Positions 41,594 through 57,017 of a stretch of 64,000 nt of DNA are shown piece after piece. Below the pieces are notes generated by a model that saw only the letters and a list, made by a program, of their open reading frames with translations, was not told the origin of the DNA and did not search any database. The translations under genes and the position numbers were made by a program. The DNA lies in contig JAPJBO010000018.1 in NCBI GenBank assembly GCA_030068145.1, positions 62,001 to 126,000 on the forward strand, in the 5' to 3' direction. The stretch is from Diplonema papillatum. Its lineage: Eukaryota > Euglenozoa > Diplonemea > Diplonemida > Diplonemidae. Within the stretch, counting starts at the first letter, position 1; each line of letters opens with the position of its first letter.

Positions 41594-42345
41594 TGGCAAG
41601 TTCGGCGCCAGTACCCGGGGGGGAGAAATCCAGAAAAAGATTAACGTGTGGAAATCCACGCGTTCCACACGTGAAGCGTAAGCCCTGAGCGTCTCCCACC
41701 AGTGCAGCAGTGAGAGAAATGACTTGTAAAGACACGCATTTGGGTGTGCAGCCACGGTGGCCGAACTGGCTGGCTACAAAGGCTTCCGCGCCTGCTGTGG
41801 CGCAGGAAAACACCAGTACAGCAAGTCCACGTGCAGCTGGTGGCCGAAGGCAAGCTGGAACACCGCTACACAAACTCAGTGCCGCCGGGAAAACCGAAGC
41901 TAATTGCCCTGTAAAGCAGGGATTATCCTGCATGGTTAAAAGGCAAGTTCGGCGCCAGTACCCGGGGGGGGGGGGGGGGGGGAAATCCAAAAAAAAAGAT
42001 TAACGTGTGGAAATCCACACGTTCCACACGTGAAGCGTAAGCACTGAGGGTGTCCCACCAGTGCAGCAGTGAGGGAAATGACTTGTAAAGACACGCGCTT
42101 GGGTGTGCAGCCAGAGAGTGTACCGATGGCCGCACTGGATGGTTACTAAGGCTTCCGCGCCTGCTGTGGCGCAGGAAAACACCCGTACAGCAAGTCCACG
42201 TGCAGCTGGTGGCCACGCGATGCTGGAACACCGCTACACAAACTCAGTGCCGCCGGGAAAACCGAAGCTAATTGCCCTATAAAGCAGGGATTATCCTGCA
42301 TGGTTAAAAGGCAAGTTCGGCGCCAGTACCCGGGGGGGAGATCCC
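41594..42345 (+). repeat. 352-bp tandem repeat, two units plus a partial third
   Basis: GCAAGTTCGGCGCCAGTACC followed by a G run recurs at about 41598, 41942 and 42310. Between copies, AACGTGTGGAAATCCACACG and TTCCGCGCCTGCTGTGGCGC are shared. G runs of 7-18 nt end each unit. The frames are repeat-borne. Confidence 0.9.
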
Positions 42346-42795
42346 CCCCGGACCCCCCCCGACTCCGTTTCCCGTGGTGACCCAAATACCGCGAGAAGGC
42401 CCTGACTGTGAAGAATGAAAAAAAAAAAAAACCACAATTAAACAAAAACAGAAACCGAAACAGTCTAAATAAGAGGAAGACTCGAATTTTTGTATTCCGT
42501 ATCAACACGACCCTCGACATTCATTTGTTTGCAACCCATGTAAAAACAAGCACACGTACCGCCTCGTACGCAGACTCGTATACGGAACCATTTACGACAA
42601 TGGTCGCCCTGGGCCTTTAAGCCCCCGGATCTCTAAGTGAACTACACGACACTCTAACAAGACCCGACTGTCCCCTGTTTGAGTGTTTCGAATCACGTCC
42701 CGCCGACCAGGCACATCCGCAGCGTGTCGTGTCGCACGTCGGCACACGGTGCACGCCCGGCCCGACAGTACTCAACCCCCGAGCCACGCTTTTTT
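42346..42795. other. no supported gene; C/G runs, A-rich tract, dispersed module
   Basis: C-rich runs at 42345-42360, an A tract at 42418-42431 and a divergent copy of the dispersed module (GGGCCTTTAAGCCCCCGGAT then AAGTGAACTACACGACACTC) at 42608-42660. Confidence 0.45.
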
Positions 42796-44926
42796 TCTTG
42801 TATAAGGGTAGATAAACTCAAAATTTTGTTTCTTCGTTGCGCGCGTTCGAAAATTTTTGATCTTGGTTGGTTGGTCGGCCCGCCGCAACCCGCCGGAACC
42901 CTCTGAATGGCAACCCGCCGGAACCCGCCGCAACCCTCTGGATAGCATTTTCAACCCGCCGGAACCCTCTGAATGGCATCGCCAACCCGCCGGAACCCTC
43001 TGAATGGCATTTCCAACCCGCCGGAACCCGCCGGAACCCTCTGAATGGCATTGCCAACCCGCCGGAACCCGCCGGAACCCTCCGAATGGCACTTCCAACC
43101 CGCCGGAACCCGCCGGAACCCTCCGAATGGCACTTCCAACCCGCCGGAACCCTCTGAATGGCATTTCCAACCCGCCGGAACCCGCCGGAACCCTCCGAAT
43201 GGCATTGCCAACCCGCCGGAACCCGCCGGAACCCTCTGAATGGCATTGCCAACCCGCCGGAACCCGCCGGAACCCTCCGAATGGCATTTCCAACCCGCCG
43301 GAACCCGCCGGAACCCTTTGAATGGCATCGCCAACCCGCCGGAACCCGCCGAATGGCACTTCCAACCCGCCGGAACCCGCCGGAACCCTCTGAATGGCAT
43401 TTCCAACCCGCCGGAACCCGCCGGAACCCTCCGAATGGCACTTCCAACCCGCCGGAACCCGCCGGAACCCGAACTTCCAACCCGCCGGAACCCGCCGGAA
43501 CCCTCTGAATGGCACTTCCAACCCGCCGGAACCCGCCGGAACCCTCTGAATGGCATTCCAACCCGCCGGAACCCGCCGGAACCCTCTGAATGGCATTTCC
43601 AACCCGCCGGAACCCGCCGGAACCCTCTGAATGGCATCGCCAACCCGCCGGAACCCGCCGGAACCCTCTGAATGGCATCGCCAACCCGCCGGAACCCTCT
43701 GAATGGCATTTCCAACCCGCCGGAACCCGCCGGAACCCTCTGAATGGCATCGCCAACCCGCCGGAACCCGCCGGAACCCTTTGAATGGCATAGCCCACCC
43801 GCCGGAACCCGCCGGAACCCTCTGAATGGCATCGCCAACCTGCCGGAACCCGCCGGAACCCTCTGAATGGCATTTCCAACCCGGTTGGCGATGCCATTCA
43901 GAAGGTTCCGGAGGGTTCCGGCGGGTTGGAAATGCCATTCAGAGGGTTCCGGCGGGTTCCGGCGGGTTGGAAGTGCCATTCGGAGGGTTACGGCGGGTTC
44001 CGGCGGGTTGGAAATGTCATTCAAAGGGTTCCGGCGGGTTCCGGCGGGTTGGAAATGCCATTCAGAGGGTTCCGGCGGGTTCCGGCGGGTTGGTAGTGCC
44101 ATTCGGAGGGTTCCGGCGGGTTCCGGCGGGTTGGAAATGTCATTCAGAGGGTTCCGGCGGGTTCCGGCGGGTTGGAAGTGCCATTCGGAGGGTTCCGGCG
44201 GGTTCCGGCGGGTTGGAAATGTCATTCAAAGGGTTCCGGCGGGTTCCGGCGGGTTGGAAATGCCATTCAGAGGGTTCCGGCGGGTTCCTGCGGGTTGGTA
44301 GTGCCATTCGGAGGGTTCCGGCGGGTTCCGGCGGGTTGGAAATGTCATTCAGAGGGTTCCGGCGGGTTCCGGCGGGTTGGAAATGCCATTCGGAGGGTTC
44401 CGGCGGGTTCCGGCGGGTTGGAAATGCCATTCAGAGGGTTCCGGCGGGTTCCGGCGGGTTGGAATTGCCATTCGGACGGGTTGGCGACGCCATTCAGAGG
44501 GTTCCGGCGGGTTAGTAGTGCCATTCGGAGGGTTCCGGCGGGTTCCGGCGGGTTGGCGATGCCATTCAGAGGGTTCCGGCGGGTTCCGGCGGGTGGGAAT
44601 TGCCATTTAGAGGGTTCCGGCGGGTTCCGCCGGATTGGAAGTGCCATTCGGAGGGTTCCGGCGGGTTCCGGCGGGTTGGCGATTCCATTCGCGCGCCGGA
44701 ACCCGCCGGAACCCTCTGAATGGCATTTCCAACCTGCCGGAACCCGCCGGAACCCTCTGAAAGCGTTTTCACATGGCGGGGACGCCTTGCAGCCTTCGTG
44801 TGCGCGCTGCACCCACAGTTTTCTTTGAGTCTTTTCTTTTCTCTTTTGCGCGCGTGCGTTCGCTCCGGCGGCAAGGCAAAAACTAAGACACAAAGTCTTG
44901 AGTTTATCTACCCTAAGCACCTGCTT
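42796..44926. mobile_element. foldback-type element with long inverted arms of tandem repeats
   Basis: Outer ends are inverted: TATAAGGGTAGATAAACTCA (42796) against TTGAGTTTATCTACCCTAAG (about 44899-44918). Inside, 42885-43882 is a tandem array of CCGCCGGAACCCGCCGGAAC and GAATGGCATTTCCAACC blocks (28- and 42-bp units). At about 43883 the array flips to its reverse complement until about 44692, then flips back briefly to 44765. Long inverted arms of tandem repeats with little spacer are typical of Foldback-type DNA transposons. No transposase is visible, so it would be non-autonomous. Frames of up to 424 codons with GFRRVPAGW repeats are artefacts. Confidence 0.75.
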
Positions 44927-45042
44927 TGTAGGAAATGCTTGAGGAGACTGCCAGTTGCGATAACTCAAAGGAGGTAAATGTGCTGTAGCCCACACGAAAC
45001 ACAGGTAAATCTAGGTTTAGTGGCGGGCGTACGCGTTCAACA
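44911..45042 (+). mobile_element. MITE-like element, family 1, 3'-truncated
   Basis: AAGCACCTGCTTTGTAGG, GAAATGCTTGAGGAGACTGC and GTAGCCCACACGAAACACAG up to GCGTTCAACAA. It overlaps the right end of the foldback element and is fused to SSU rRNA sequence where other copies continue with AAAAGACCCAC. Confidence 0.8.
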
Positions 45043-45140
45043 AATGAGGAATGCCTAGTAGGTAGGCGCAAGTCATCAGCTTGCACTGATTACGTCCCTG
45101 CCATTTGTACACACCGCCCGGCGTTGCTATCGATTGGCTG
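45040..45140 (+). pseudogene. SSU (18S) rRNA 3'-domain fragment
   Basis: Contains ATGAGGAATGCCTAGTA, GCGCAAGTCATCAGCTTGC, TGATTACGTCCCTGCC and TTTGTACACACCGCCCG, the near-universal block of the eukaryotic SSU 3' minor domain before helix 44. It differs from the consensus by a small GGTAG insertion near 45061, CCATTTG for CCCTTTG and GCCCGGCG for GCCCGTCG. The end of SSU (GTAACAAGG, GGATCATTA) is not found downstream. It is fused at its left to a MITE and looks like a displaced pseudogene piece. Confidence 0.85.
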
Positions 45141-45955
45141 TGGGATAGAGCTTGGGAGAGGGAAGCTCGTTCTTGGCAACAAGTTCAGCGCCGGAATGGA
45201 GTAAGGCTCGAGTTGAATAGCGGGTGCAACACCCGCGATTCGGGTGTTCGTTCCGCTGGTTGCAACGCGCCCGCTTCTCGCATGACCGATCATCACGCTT
45301 GGAGTTGTACTCCCCTCTTTACGCTCCGGCTTCTGGGGCCGGATTCCGCCGTGTAACCATTCCAAGTACGTTCTTGCCAACCCCCAGGCATCTTGTTAAG
45401 AACCATCCATCCATCCATCGCCGGCTGACCGCTAACGCCGGTGTTAACAACGCGGATGCCACACACGCTTTTTAGTACTAACAATCTTGCGGGTTGCCCT
45501 TCAATGTATTTGCGCAGGCTAAAACGATGCAGGCAGCGTGTTTTGGCGGCTGGTCAGAATTCCTTACCTGAAAATGACACAGGGCGAGTACGAGTGGGAA
45601 AACGATCTACCGGCACGCACGAACAAAGCGAAGCGCACTCGGGCACACCCTCTGCCTCCATTCTGGGGCTGGACCTCACCGTGTATGACCCGTCTTGCTG
45701 CTACTATAAACTCTCCTTTTTGAGCCCAGCAAAGAGAAAAAACAGTCCACCGCCATTTGTGCCACGGTGCGACTCGGCAGCCCCTGCTAAACGAGCGCCA
45801 CGTGGGGGGTGAAGTGAACGGATTCATCCCTTCCTTCAGCACCAAAAGTCCAGGAATACCGGTATTCCCAGCAATAGAGAGCAAAAGACGCATAAAAGGA
45901 GAGAATAGCCGTAAAAGGAACAAAAAGCAAGTTTACCACGACTACCATTTCTTTT
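45141..45955. other. no supported gene
   Basis: May include degraded SSU helix 44 sequence just after 45140. A fragment TCTTGCGGGTTGCCCTTCAA at 45484 comes from the 444-bp repeat family. Four CCAT units lie at 45404-45419. Short frames are unrecognised. Confidence 0.4.
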
Positions 45956-46172
45956 GTATACGCACCTGCTGTGTAGGAAATGCTTGCTGAGACTGCCAGT
46001 TGCGATAAGATCAAAGGAGGTAAATGAGCTGTAGCCCACACGAAGCACAGGTAAAGCTGGGTTTATTGGTGGGCGTAAGCGTTCAACAAAAAAGACCCAC
46101 TTTGTAGTTGTCTTGTTTTCTCCCCCTCTAGCCTCCTTCGAAATGAGCACAAGGCAGTCCCTCGAGTTTTTT
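45956..46172 (+). mobile_element. MITE-like element, family 1
   Basis: GTATACGCACCTGCTGTGTA, GGAAATGCTTGCTGAGACTG through TAGCCCACACGAAGCACAGG and GGGCGTAAGCGTTCAAC to AGGCAGTCCCTCGAG. A partial copy starts two bases later at 46174 (GTATGAGCATCTGCCTTG, to 46236), so two elements abut head to tail. Confidence 0.85.
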
Positions 46173-46271
46173 CGTATGAGCATCTGCCTTGTAGGAAATC
46201 CTTGAGGAGACCGCCAGTTGCGAAATCTCAAAGAAGAAAAATAGTGTGGTACTCATCGGCATGCCGATGCC

Positions 46272-46326
46272 TCCTTTGAGATTGGAATATTGTTGCTACT
46301 ATCGCAACAGTATTCCAACCTCAAAG
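46272..46326. repeat. near-perfect 23-bp hairpin
   Basis: CTTTGAGATTGGAATATTG pairs with CAGTATTCCAACCTCAAAG around a short loop (TACTATC), with two mismatches in about 23 bp. A second palindrome, AAGAAGAAGTTTCTTCTT, follows at 46324-46341. Confidence 0.85.
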
Positions 46327-46432
46327 AAGAAGTTTCTTCTTGGTGTCGCAATACTTACAAACATGGCTAGCCGTAGTTAAAGTGTATAAGCATACCTACT
46401 ACCCTCATACTACCGGCTTCACAGCCTCAATG

Positions 46433-46632
46433 GTCAACCGGAGACCCTAAAACACCGAACCTCTAAGTCACAATAAATGTAAGTAACTGTGCTGTAGCCC
46501 ACACGAAACACAGGTAAATCTGGTTAGTGGCGGGCGTATGCGTTCAACATGCCCCACTTTGTAGTTGCATTGTTTTCTCCCCCTCTAGCCTCCATCGAAA
46601 TGAGCACAACGCAGTCCTTCGAGTATTTTTAT
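46433..46632 (+). mobile_element. dispersed module followed by a 5'-truncated family 1 MITE
   Basis: The module (CCGGAGACCCTAAAACACCG then CCTCTAAGTCAC) at 46438-46470 is followed by the family 1 body from CTGTAGCCCACACGAAACAC (46491) to CAGTCCTTCGAGTATTTTT (46630). Confidence 0.75.
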
Positions 46633-46779
46633 CGTCCTCATTTTGTTTCTCCTTTTTTTTTTGTTTGTTTCTTGTTGTTGTCGTGTCCCGGCTTTTCCCT
46701 GTTGCCCCCCGTTCTCTTTTCGAGTACTGTCGGCATTCCTTGCCGCCGGGTGGAGGGTGGGTCTCGTTGAGCTTTTCCG

Positions 46780-47105
46780 CCCATTTCTTTTGTACCTACC
46801 ACCCCCCGTGTTTAAGATCGCGCCCTCCCCCCCCGTGTATAAGATCGGTTTTTTTGAGAAATGAGGGCGATCTTATACACGGGGGGGGAGTGGGGTGGGG
46901 TCCCGCGCAGCGGGAAAGTTTTTTTTTTGGGCGTTTTTACTGTGGGGGGGGGTTCAGGGCCCCGCGCAGCGGAAAAATTTTTGGGGTGTTTTTTGTCCCC
47001 CCCCGTGTTTAAGATCGTCCCCCCCCCGTGTATAAGATCGGTTTTTTTTGGGGGGCGATCTTAAACACGGAAAAACGCGATCTTAGACACGGGGGGGGGG
47101 TAGGT
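46780..47105. repeat. G/C-run region with repeated inverted GTGTATAAGATCG motifs
   Basis: GTGTTTAAGATCG or GTGTATAAGATCG occurs four times on plus (about 46807, 46836, 47001, 47030) beside C runs. Its complement CGATCTTATACAC, CGATCTTAAACAC or CGATCTTAGACAC occurs at about 46869, 47056 and 47080 beside G runs. These form at least two hairpins. No gene is seen. Confidence 0.8.
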
Positions 47106-47129
47106 AGTTTTTACATTATACTGGGCCCG

Positions 47130-47870
47130 CAGCGTTACAAGGCGGCGACCCCCCGCGAGACGAGCTCACCCGCCGGCCAGAGCGCCCGCTGCAGCACCAA
47201 CTCCGGTGCCGCCACTCACTGTAGCAGAGCTGCAACCTGCAGCGCGCCTCCGGCTCCCCGGAGAGATGGTCCCTGCTCTCTCTCTCTCTCTTATACTTAT
47301 GTGCTGCGCCGACTCAGGAGTCGCCTCCTTCCCTGGGTAATGGCGGCAGGGGGTCTGTTCCCTCCGCTGTTTTGGTGCGCCGGCTTTGCCGGGTTGTACC
47401 CACCGCCCACGCTTTGCGGCTGGACGGAAGACCGAGTGGATGCTGGGCAAGCTGGAAACAATTTGCGCCCGTAACAGCTGGAACGATGCCGTGCCTGAAT
47501 ATCCGCACGACTTACCCTTTGTTCAGTGGGAGTTGAGATTCTCCGTCAAGATGCTAGCCGCCGCCATAGGGCGGGCTATTGCCAAAAGGAGGAGAGCCCG
47601 CGAAACAGCGTGTCAACACACGCCTGCCAGGCGGTCTCGCCCGCCAGTCAGAACGCCCCCGGCTGCGCCACCATCGGTGCGTGCAATCATCTTTGACTGG
47701 GCCACGGCTCGCTCCGCGCCCACGGCGCAACGACTTGCGCCCGCCGTAGTAGTACGGGATAGTAGTGGGGCGACCGGATACTCCTCGGAGAGATGGTCCC
47801 TGCACTCTAACTCGTCTCTCTCTCTCTCTCTACTTATTTGTCGATACTTATGTGCCCGGCCTGCGGGGGC
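47130..47870 (+). repeat. degenerate direct duplication with CT tracts; possible exon between
   Basis: 47160-47310 and 47620-47860 share GCGCC and GGTGC blocks then CGGAGAGATGGTCCCTGC, a (CT)n tract and ATACTTATGTGC. The end block recurs at 49670-49750 (GTACGGGATAGTAGTGGGGC). Between them a plus frame (about 47420-47600) encodes EWMLGKLETICARNSWNDAV then FVQWELRFSVKMLAAAIGRA, which looks more protein-like than its surroundings. No family was recognised and no splice sites are certain. Confidence 0.45.
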
Positions 47871-47901
47871 GGGGAGGGTATAACATCATGTCGTGTAGGA
47901 C

Positions 47902-48504
<603 letters not shown>

Positions 48505-48885
48505 GAATCGCGGTCGCCGATTCCCCAACCGCCAGCATCATGTACTTGATGCGACGCGGAAACAAGTGCTGCCAACACCGCCCGGCGAATAGAGGGCCAC
48601 AAAAGTGGCAAATCGACCGGTCGGGGGGCGCTTAGCAGCCAATGGCCTGATGGCTGAGTGCACCCCTAAGCAGGGCTGCATATCTCGTGTTGTAGCTGTG
48701 TTGTGTATAAGGCTTCGTGGGGGCCTGGTCAACCACCTCATCACAGGCGCAAACCTCCTTTCTCGACAGTGATTGGACAGTCGGGATGCCGGGGGCGGGT
48801 TTCCATGAAGAAGAGAAAAGTAAAGCAAGACCTGCCCCCTGCGCCTGCTGTCTACGGCTGCTTCGGCAGACGACACAAACTACTA
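48505..48885 (+). repeat. dispersed repeat family 3, second copy
   Basis: AATCGCGGTCGCCGATTCCC through GAGGGCCACAAAAGTGGCAA and GGGGGCCTGGTCAACCACCT to GTCTACGGCTGCTTCGGC, parallel to 40490-40860. Confidence 0.88.
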
Positions 48886-48904
48886 CTAACCAAAAGTGGA
48901 CAGC

Positions 48905-49138
48905 CCACCGACCCAACTGAAGCGGAGCCGCGAAGATGAGCAGGCTAAGGCAGGGAACATTGAGGAGTCGAGATCTCAGCCGCGGAAACAACTTGCGAGG
49001 AAGAAAAGGAAGTGCGCCGAATCATCTGGTGATTGCTCGTCATCAAACTGCACCTCGGACGTGAAGCGCGCACCGAAGACAAACAGTACGCGGGGCAAGA
49101 AGCGACCGAAGCATGACACGACGCGTGCAAAGAGGTAG
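48905..49138 (+). CDS. possible Lys/Arg-rich C-terminal coding segment, unrecognised
   Basis: A plus frame encodes SREDEQAKAGNIEESRSQP, KQLARKKRKCAESSGDCSSS and KRAPKTNSTRGKKRPKHDTT, ending TAG at 49138. Composition suggests a nuclear or nucleolar basic tail. It starts straight after a family 3 repeat and has no credible ATG, so it would be a last exon. The sequence after the stop (GTGCAGTCTATCGGCACAGA) resembles 27600 and 63720. Similar to the Lys-rich end at 27573. Confidence 0.3.
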   Translation, partial: PPTQLKRSREDEQAKAGNIEESRSQPRKQLARKKRKCAESSGDCSSSNCTSDVKRAPKTNSTRGKKRPKHDTTRAKR

Positions 49139-49560
49139 TCTGTAGCGGCTTGTGCAGTCTATCGGCACAGATTGTTGCTGCATAACAAGTTCAAACTACC
49201 ACTGCTACTACTTTGCCCCTTTTCCGGGATCCGGAAGACCCCGGAAGCGCGTCATCACGCAGGCTGCGTGAACGCGCTAAATACATCGACCACCTCATTT
49301 GTTCGTCACCGACCTGCCACGTTCAAGCTTGCTCCGACGACCGCAGCTCGACGCTCATGACGGCAGCCCCATCCTGAAGTGCAAATACTGCCGACGCGTC
49401 ACTGCTGCTGTGTGCGCTCGGATTGGCGCCGCTCAAGCGGCCACCTTATGTCCCTCGTTTGTTTGCAAAGATTGCTCCGTTCTTCTCCCTGACTTGTTCC
49501 CGGATTAGGACGACAGATACTACTACTACTACTACTACTACTTTGGCCCTTTTGCTTGTG
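49139..49560 (+). other. weak Cys-rich frame, no firm gene
   Basis: A plus frame ending TAG at 49508 encodes SPILKCKYCRRVTAAVCARI then LCPSFVCKDCSVLLPDLFPD, with a CxxC...CxxC spacing that could bind zinc. There is no supporting start, splice pair or family. A short (ACT)n run follows at 49517. Confidence 0.25.
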
Positions 49561-50132
49561 TAGCACGGAGCAAAAAAGGAGAGAAGTCGCGGGGAAAAGG
49601 TGGGGAACAGAAACGAAAACAGACCTCCGGGAGGCATCTGTCCCTCCTTGCAGACACAACTACATGGTACGGGATAGTAGTGGGGCGACCGGATACTCCT
49701 CGGAGAGATGGTCCCTGCACTCTAACTCGTCTCTCTCTCTCTCTCTCTCTCTCACTACATTTAGTTGTCCCGCTGAGATATGAAAACCCCCAAATCTCGG
49801 AGAGGTGAGGAAACCGTGGCCGTCTTGCAGGCGGAACAATACGTTTATCGTCCTACAAATTGGAACATGGTACATACTCATCGACGACGAAGAAGCACCA
49901 GCGCTAAACACGTCCAGATACAAAAAAAAAACAGACCACTGAGAGAGAGAGCGTGGGTACCTGTCTGTCCTTGCAGTCGCGACTAAGTCTTGTTGTGTCC
50001 GATTGCGATATTATACAAATCGGAGGGCCCTGGGATGGCATGAGACAGGGAAATCCACCAAAATCAGGCTAACTTTAACTCGTAGCAAAACAAGCCCGAA
50101 CAGACCCAGGGGGAGGCCATCCCCTTCCCAAT
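49561..50132 (+). pseudogene. decayed tandem copy of the HSP70 exon 1 region
   Basis: GTGGCCGTCTTGCAGGCGGA at 49817-49836 is identical to a piece of exon 1 and is followed by sequence parallel to 50400-50560 (CGTCCAGATACAAAAA, CAGTCGCGACTAAGTC). A CT tract copy of the 47-kb duplication lies at 49670-49755. So the 5' end of the gene has been copied at least three times in a row (49.8, 50.13, 50.9 kb). Confidence 0.65.
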
Positions 50133-50406
50133 ATGGCGGCCCTACCGTGTACGGGGGAACTGGGTGCTGTCACGTCGCCGGCTCTGTTCAGCCAAGTCGC
50201 GGCTGCGGCAGCCCAGGCGGCGGGCGACGCCGCGATCGGCATCGACCTGGGCACGAAGAACAGCGTCGTGGCCGTCTTGCAGGCGGAATCCGGCAAAGCC
50301 GGCGGCGGCGCGGAGGCGGTGCACGTGCGCATCATACCCTGCGACGGGCATCCGACGACGCCTTCTGTAGTGTATTACTCGCCGGACGGCAGCCGTTTGG
50401 TCGGCA
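50133..50406 (+). pseudogene. partial copy of HSP70 exon 1
   Basis: Same ATG context (CCCAATATGGCGGCCCTACC) and about 91 codons nearly identical to 50897-51170, including the IGIDLGTKNS motif. It diverges after RLVGR at 50406 into the repeat also seen at 49900-50050. No donor site continues the frame, so it cannot encode a complete chaperone. Confidence 0.8.
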
Positions 50407-50727
50407 GGCGAACCAGCGCGAAAAACGTCCAGAAACAAGAAACAGACTCCTGGGAGAGAGGGTGGGTGCCTGTCTCCTTGCAGTCGCAACCTAGTTTTGT
50501 TGCGTCCGATTGGACACAAATTGAAGGGGTGGCATGTGAGGGAAATCCACCAAAAAAAAAAAAATCCTCGCGAACGTGTACTCGGTGTCCAAGAGCCATG
50601 GAAATGGCAAGAAACATGGGAAATAGCAGCGCGCGCTAAAGTAAGTCGAATAGCGGCAACAGGCAACAAAGACACACGCACAAGTACACGTACTGCCACT
50701 ACAGCAGGTACGATACGCACACTAACA

Positions 50728-50830
50728 TACCATACCTGAAAGGAACCTTTACGACAATGGTCACCCGGAGACTATAAAACCCCGGATCCCTAGGCGAACT
50801 TGCACTCTAAAAAATCAGGCGTACTTCAAC
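50728..50830 (+). promoter_or_regulatory. candidate TATA-type promoter, part of a dispersed module
   Basis: CCGGAGACTATAAAACCCCG with TATAAAA at 50773-50779, then GCGAACTTGCACTCTAAAA. It lies about 120 bp upstream of the HSP70 ATG. The same module, with TTTAAAA, CTAAAA or TATAAAA cores, appears at 26073, 36540, 40092, 42608, 46433 and 60112, only some near genes. So it may be a repeat that happens to supply a TATA box. Confidence 0.35.
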
Positions 50831-50896
50831 TCTAAAACAAGCCTGAAAGCAGACCCCAGGGGTAGAGCGGGGGGGGAGCCCATCCCCCTACCCAAT

Positions 50897-55838
<4,942 letters not shown>

Positions 55839-56920
55839 GCAAACGCCCCTGTTGTTTGGCCGCGTCAGATGTGATGTGTGCGAGTCGATAGCTGACTTCA
55901 AAGCCGAAGGCCTGCATTCAGCTCTCCATACCCAATGCTCGCGTGTCCAAGTTGCATTCCGACTAAATCCTGATTCGAAAACTGACTTCAAAGCAGCGGA
56001 GCCTCGTGACAAAAAGTCGAATTCTTTGCGATAGCCAATCCAACGATGTCCGCCCGCGAAGTGACAACGAAGCACCAGTGGCTGGACCGGGAGCTTGCGC
56101 AGGCCATGCGGAAGGTTTACAAAAAGTGACCGCGTCAGATATGATGTGTGCGAGTCGGAAGCCGACTTCAAAGCCGAAGGCCTGCATTCAGCTCTCCATA
56201 CCCAATGCTCGCGTGTCCAAGTTGCATTCCGACTAAATCCTGATTCGAAAACTGACTTCAAAGCAGCGGAGCCTCGTGACAAAAAGTCGAATTCTTTGCG
56301 ATAGCCAATCCAACGATGTCCGCCCGCGAAGTGACAACGAAGCACCAGTGGCTGGACCGGGAGCTTGCGCAGGCCATGCGGAAGGTTTACAAAAAGTGAC
56401 CGCGTCAGATATGATGTGTGCGAGTCGGAAGCCGACTTCAAAGCCGAAGGCCTGCATTCAGCTCTCCATACCCAATGCTCGCGTGTCCAAGTTGCATTCC
56501 GACTAAATCCTGATTCGAAAACTGACTTCAAAGCAGCGGAGCCTCGTGACAAAAAGTCGAATTCTTTGCGATAGCCAATCCAACGATGTCCGCCCGCGAA
56601 GTGACAACGAAGCACCAGTGGCTGGACCGGGAGCTTGCGCAGGCCATGCGGAAGGTTTACAAAAAGTGACCGCGTCAGATATGATGTGTGCGAGTCGGAA
56701 GCCGACTTCAAAGCCGAAGGCCTGCATTCAGCTCTCCGTACCCAATGCTCGCGTGTCCAAGTTGCATTCCGACTAAATCCTGATTCGAAAACTGACTTCA
56801 AAGCAGCGGAGCCTCGTGACAAAAAGTCGAATTCTTTGCGATAGCCAATCCAACGATGTCCGCCCGCGAAGTGACAACGAAGCACCAGTGGCTGGACCGG
56901 GAGCTTGCGCAGGCCATGCG

Positions 56921-57017
56921 TATAAGTCGATCTTTGAGTGCGTGAGCCCCTCCGAAGAAACGTCCCCTCACACTAGTTCCAGGCTACCTTAGCCCGGGTC
57001 TCTGGGTCGCGTCCCCC
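56921..57017 (-). mobile_element. 97-bp insertion of the retrotransposon 3' end with target-site duplication
   Basis: TATAAGTCGATCTTTGAGTG to GGGTCGCGTCCCCC matches the element terminus at 17111-17207 with a few differences. GGCCATGCG is present on both sides (56912-56920 and 57020-57028), outside the satellite, so this is a genuine, severely 5'-truncated insertion into unique-origin sequence. Confidence 0.9.

Noticed and set aside
42772..44995. Long GFRRVPAGW/NPPEPAGTL frames (up to 424 codons)
   Set aside because: Low-complexity translation of the foldback arms in several frames of both strands.
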